From Bryobacteraceae bacterium (GTDB lineage: Bacteria > Acidobacteriota > Terriglobia > Bryobacterales > Bryobacteraceae), in the NCBI GenBank assembly GCA_019686145.1, contig JADGHK010000071.1:1-8743 (forward strand): 8,743 nt of DNA. Direction: 5' to 3'. The position numbers and the translations under genes are program-made. Each line of letters begins with the position of its first letter. Position 1 is the first letter of the stretch. Shown here one piece after another: positions 6,007 to 8,743 of this stretch. Under the pieces are notes generated by a model, which saw only the letters and a program-made list of their open reading frames with translations, had not been told where the DNA came from and did no database searches.

Positions 6007-7446
6007 ATGGATCCGATCAACAAGATTGCTCTTGAGATGCACCGCCGAACGTTTCTCGGGCGAGGAATCGCCAATCTCGGTCTTCTGGCGCTGCATTCCC
6101 TGCTTCCGTCGAAGCTCAAAGGCGCGGACGGGCCCGCGCAGGGTGGTCGATGGCGGGGCGTCGTGAACCCGCTCCATCACCCCGCCAAGGCAAAGCGGGT
6201 AATTTATCTCTACCAGGCTGGCGGCCCCTCGCACCTGGAGACGTTCGACAACAAACCGAAGCTTGCAGAAATGCACGGGAAGCCCATGCCGGAATCCTTC
6301 ACGAAGGGCCAGCAGATTGCACAGCTCCAGGGCAAGCCCCTCATCTGCTTCGGTCCGCAGTACGGCTTCCAGAGGTATGGCAAGTCCGGGCAGGAGATCT
6401 GCGAGCTGTTCCCGCACATCGGTAGTGTTGCCGACGACATATGCATCATCCGGTCGATGTGGACGGAGCAGATCAACCACGACCCCGCCCACACACTGAT
6501 GAACACAGGGTCGATCATCGCAGGACGTCCGAGCATGGGATCGTGGGTCCTGTACGGACTCGGCTCCGAGACGGAGGATCTGCCCGGCTTTGTCGTGCTC
6601 CTCTCCTCAGGACGAGGCGGCCAGATGCAGCCGATCGCTGCGCGGCAGTGGTCGGCGGGCATCCTGCCGAGCAAGTTCCAAGGCGTCAAACTCAACTCCG
6701 TCGGCGACCCGGTTCTCTACATCCAGAATCCCGCCGGCGTTGACGCAGGTCTTCAGCGCAAGTCCATCGAAGCGATTAATGAGCTGAACCGGGTGCAGCA
6801 CAAGTTCGAGCCCGACCCGGAGATTCTGACCCGCATTTCGCAATACGAGATGGCGTTCCGAATGCAGATTAGCGTTCCGGAGCTGATGGACATGAGCAAG
6901 GAGCCGGCACACGTGCTAGAGGCCTACGGCGCAAATCCGGGTGACGGATCGTTTGCGTCAAACTGCCTTCTGGCGCGCCGCCTGGCGGAACGCGGCGTCC
7001 GGTTCATTCAGCTCTACCATCGCGATTGGGACCATCACGGCGGCGTGAAGAAGAATATGGCGCTCAAAGCCGAAGAGGTAGACCGGCCGACCGCGGCGCT
7101 GATCAGAGATTTGAAGGAGCGCGGAATGCTCGACGAAACGATGATTATCTGGGGCGGCGAGTTCGGCCGCACTCCCATGTCCCAGGGAGGCGACGGCCGG
7201 GACCACCATATCAAGGGCTTTTCCTACATGGTGGCGGGCGGCGGTTTCAAGGCCGGCATCACGTACGGCGCGACTGATGAACTCGGATACCAGGCTACGG
7301 AAAATCCGGTCAGCGTGCACGACTTCCACGCCACGATGCTGCATCTGCTCGGCATTGACCACAAGCGTCTGACCGTGAAGTTTCAAGGCCTGGACGTGCG
7401 CCTCACAGGTGTGTCCGGCGACGTCGTAAAAGACATTCTGGCGTAG
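6007..7446 (+). CDS. Tat-exported DUF1501 protein (alkaline phosphatase/sulfatase-like fold)
   Basis: 479 residues, typical family length. The N-terminus MDP...H-R13-R14-T-F-L-G-R-G followed by IANLGLLALHSLL is a twin-arginine signal, implying export of a folded, probably metal-loaded protein. Family motifs: YLYQAGGPSHLETFDNKP (67-84), HDPAHTLMNTGS, R-D-W-D342-H343-H344-G-G, WGGE385FGRTP (to 390), D396-G-R-D399-H400-H401, and the C-terminal VHDFHATMLHLLGI. DUF1501 is related to the alkaline phosphatase/sulfatase superfamily, and the Asp/His/Glu clusters fit a metal site; the true substrate is unknown. The ATG at 6007 is preferred over the Met at residue 11 because relatives commonly begin MDP before the twin arginines. 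GAGG lies 4 bases upstream, and the gap to the PSCyt gene is 9 bases, so the two are almost certainly co-transcribed. This PSCyt-DUF1501 pairing recurs in Planctomycetes and Acidobacteria. Confidence 0.92.
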   Translation: MDPINKIALEMHRRTFLGRGIANLGLLALHSLLPSKLKGADGPAQGGRWRGVVNPLHHPAKAKRVIYLYQAGGPSHLETFDNKPKLAEMHGKPMPESFTKGQQIAQLQGKPLICFGPQYGFQRYGKSGQEICELFPHIGSVADDICIIRSMWTEQINHDPAHTLMNTGSIIAGRPSMGSWVLYGLGSETEDLPGFVVLLSSGRGGQMQPIAARQWSAGILPSKFQGVKLNSVGDPVLYIQNPAGVDAGLQRKSIEAINELNRVQHKFEPDPEILTRISQYEMAFRMQISVPELMDMSKEPAHVLEAYGANPGDGSFASNCLLARRLAERGVRFIQLYHRDWDHHGGVKKNMALKAEEVDRPTAALIRDLKERGMLDETMIIWGGEFGRTPMSQGGDGRDHHIKGFSYMVAGGGFKAGITYGATDELGYQATENPVSVHDFHATMLHLLGIDHKRLTVKFQGLDVRLTGVSGDVVKDILA

Positions 7447-7464
7447 GTTGGAGAAGGATCGACG

Positions 7465-8280
7465 ATGCAAACGACTCGAAGAGCATTGCTGGGTCTCGGC
7501 CTCGGCTGCGCGGGGCTGCTGAGCTTACCCGCATTCGCGCAAAAGCGTCCCGAGCTGAATGACGGCGAGGCTCACGGCGACCCGCCCTTTCTTATCGAGG
7601 AAGGCTGGCAGCCGTTGCTGAACGGTAAGGATCTGCGGGGCTGGCGCGCTCAGGATCCCTCCAAGCCGAACGAGTGGTTCACCACTGCCTACGTGATGTG
7701 GGACCGCCTGCTTGCGCCAGGGCGGCTAAGCGGGATGAAAGCTCCCTCCGTCAGAATCCTCAACGGCCCGACAGGGCGCACCGTAAACCTCGTAACCGAA
7801 CAGAAATTCGGTGACATGGAGCTGTATCTGGAGTTCATGCTGGCGAAAGGCTCAAACTCCGGTGTCTATCTGCACGGCTTATACGAAGTCCAGATCTTTG
7901 ATAGCTACGGATCCACAGAGCCGATGAAGACCTCCGACGGCGGAGCAATCTACCACCGCTGGATCAACAACCGGGGCGTCGGGGGATCCGCCCCGTCGAG
8001 GAATGCCTCGCGCCGGCCCGGCGAGTGGCAGAGCTATCAGATCTGGTTCCGCGCTCCCCGCTTCGACGCCAGCGGCAAGAAGATCGAGAATGCCCGTTTC
8101 CTGCGAGTTCTTCATAACGGATTGTCGGTCCAGAACGACGTGGAGGTAAGCGGCCCGACGCGGGCTCACATGGACATCCCGGAAGCGCCAGAGAATCCCC
8201 TGATGCTGCAAGGTGATCACGGGCCGGTCGCGTTTAAAAACATTTATTGGCGCCCGCTGAGAGATATCATTATCCGCTGA
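7465..8280 (+). CDS. Exported DUF1080 protein, 3-keto-disaccharide hydrolase type
   Basis: 271 residues. The signal peptide has R5-R6, a long hydrophobic core and an AFA-Q cleavage site after residue 25, so the protein is exported by Sec or possibly Tat (the RRALLG motif is weak). The mature domain is a concanavalin-like jelly-roll of the DUF1080 family, which includes enzymes cleaving 3-keto-glycosides. Landmarks: GWQPLLNGKDLRGW (47-60), FGDMELYLEFML (115-126), NSGVYLHGLYEVQIFDSYG (131-149), GEWQSYQIWFRAPRFD (186-201) and the closing LQGDHGPVAFKNIYWRPL (249-265). A well-spaced purine-rich GGAGAAGGA precedes the ATG, 18 bases after the DUF1501 stop. It probably acts outside the cytoplasm on oxidised glycosides. 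The matching sugar 3-dehydrogenase (typically GFO/IDH/MocA or GMC type) is not in the window, so whether this member is a hydrolase, a lyase or a binding protein is open. Confidence 0.88.
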   Translation: MQTTRRALLGLGLGCAGLLSLPAFAQKRPELNDGEAHGDPPFLIEEGWQPLLNGKDLRGWRAQDPSKPNEWFTTAYVMWDRLLAPGRLSGMKAPSVRILNGPTGRTVNLVTEQKFGDMELYLEFMLAKGSNSGVYLHGLYEVQIFDSYGSTEPMKTSDGGAIYHRWINNRGVGGSAPSRNASRRPGEWQSYQIWFRAPRFDASGKKIENARFLRVLHNGLSVQNDVEVSGPTRAHMDIPEAPENPLMLQGDHGPVAFKNIYWRPLRDIIIR

Positions 8281-8302
8281 GACGTCAGCGGGAGGAGGAG
8301 CG

Positions 8303-8743
8303 ATGAGAGCCGCGTTCTACGAAGGACATGAGCGCATCCGGATCGGTTCGTGCGTGCCGCTGCAGCCAGCGGCCGGGCAGGTTCAGATTGAAGTGTCGCA
8401 CTGCGGCATTTGCGGGACGGATCTGCATATCTTCCACGGGAAGATGGATCACCGCGTCACCTTCCCTCAAGTCCTTGGCCACGAAATGTCCGGCACAATC
8501 CGGGCGATCGGCGACGGCGTGTCCGGCTGGGCTGTCGGAGACCGGGTCACGGTCAGACCCCTCGATCCCTGCGGCGCGTGTCCCGCCTGCCGCAACGGCC
8601 ACAGCCACATCTGCCAGAAGCTGAAGTTCATCGGCATTGATGCTCCCGGCGCGATGCAGAGCCTGTGGACCGTGCCCGCTCACACACTGCACAGACTGCC
8701 CGACAACCTGTCGCTGCAACAAGGAGCGCTCATCGAGCCGCTG
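8303..8743 (+). CDS. Zinc-dependent medium-chain alcohol/polyol dehydrogenase (3' truncated)
   Basis: The first 147 residues are visible, in frame to the last base. The protein is cytoplasmic with no signal peptide. It shows the GroES-like N-terminal domain of zinc alcohol dehydrogenases: catalytic zinc ligands C37 in HCGICGTDLH and H60-E61 in LGHE, and a structural zinc loop with C90, C93, C96 and C104 (DPCGACPAC...C). The last visible residues, LIEPL, supply E145, a further ligand position in sorbitol and threonine dehydrogenase-like members. The Rossmann NAD(P)-binding domain (about 200 more residues) lies beyond the window. GGAGGAGGAG at 8291-8300 is a strong ribosome binding site just before the ATG, 22 bases after the DUF1080 stop, so it is the fourth gene of the operon. 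Sorbitol/xylitol, L-threonine, butanediol and keto-sugar acid dehydrogenases are all possible; polyol or sugar oxidation fits the neighbours best. Confidence 0.88.
   Translation, partial: MRAAFYEGHERIRIGSCVPLQPAAGQVQIEVSHCGICGTDLHIFHGKMDHRVTFPQVLGHEMSGTIRAIGDGVSGWAVGDRVTVRPLDPCGACPACRNGHSHICQKLKFIGIDAPGAMQSLWTVPAHTLHRLPDNLSLQQGALIEPL

Noticed and set aside
5083..6492. 469-codon open frame on the minus strand
   Set aside because: It runs antisense across the junction of the DUF1553 and DUF1501 genes, both with clear family motifs, and its translation is Arg/His/Pro-rich with no recognisable domain. It is a product of GC-rich codon use.
7498..7512. Cys15 of the DUF1080 signal peptide as a lipoprotein site
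   Set aside because: The residues before it (GLG) do not fit a lipobox with Leu/Val/Ile at -3, and a good AFA-Q signal peptidase I site follows.

Overview
The window reads as GC-rich chromosomal DNA from a heterotrophic soil-type bacterium, most likely an acidobacterium of the Solibacter/Bryobacter kind; a planctomycete or verrucomicrobial relative is the main alternative. The reason is the gene content: a PSCyt1/DUF1549/DUF1553 protein next to a Tat-type DUF1501 protein and a DUF1080 (3-keto-disaccharide hydrolase) protein, plus a small secreted beta-rich protein of a type I associate with Acidobacteria. No database could be searched, so the taxonomic call is inference. I found no tRNA, rRNA, CRISPR array, insertion sequence or phage gene.

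Left part (1-2540). The window opens inside an enolase-superfamily acid-sugar dehydratase that looks like L-rhamnonate dehydratase; only its C-terminal half is visible, but all its catalytic residues are there. Converging on it from the minus strand is a small secreted protein of unknown function, and a perfect 13-bp inverted repeat lies between the two 3' ends. A divergent intergenic region (990-1209) leads to a ROK-family sugar kinase, whose start is uncertain because a perfect Shine-Dalgarno sequence lies about 65 bases upstream of the ATG. The kinase and a minus-strand zinc-ribbon/PspC membrane protein end tail to tail, their TAG stops sharing one CTAG palindrome.

Right part (2541-8743). 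After a second divergent intergenic region, which contains a GC-rich hairpin, comes a tightly spaced plus-strand operon of four genes: a large exported PSCyt1-DUF1549-DUF1553 protein with two CxxCH motifs, a Tat-exported DUF1501 protein (alkaline phosphatase/sulfatase-like fold), an exported DUF1080 protein of the 3-keto-disaccharide hydrolase type, and a zinc-dependent medium-chain alcohol/polyol dehydrogenase cut by the window end. The gaps are 9, 18 and 22 bases, and each downstream gene has its own ribosome binding site.

Working together. The common theme is carbohydrate oxidation: acid-sugar dehydration and sugar phosphorylation in the cytoplasm, and an export-directed module that could act on oxidised (keto) glycosides outside the cytoplasm, with a cytoplasmic dehydrogenase encoded beside it. 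PSCyt-DUF1501 pairs are widespread in these phyla but largely uncharacterised. The operon is therefore the best candidate here for an under-described system; its biochemical role is inference, not something the sequence proves.
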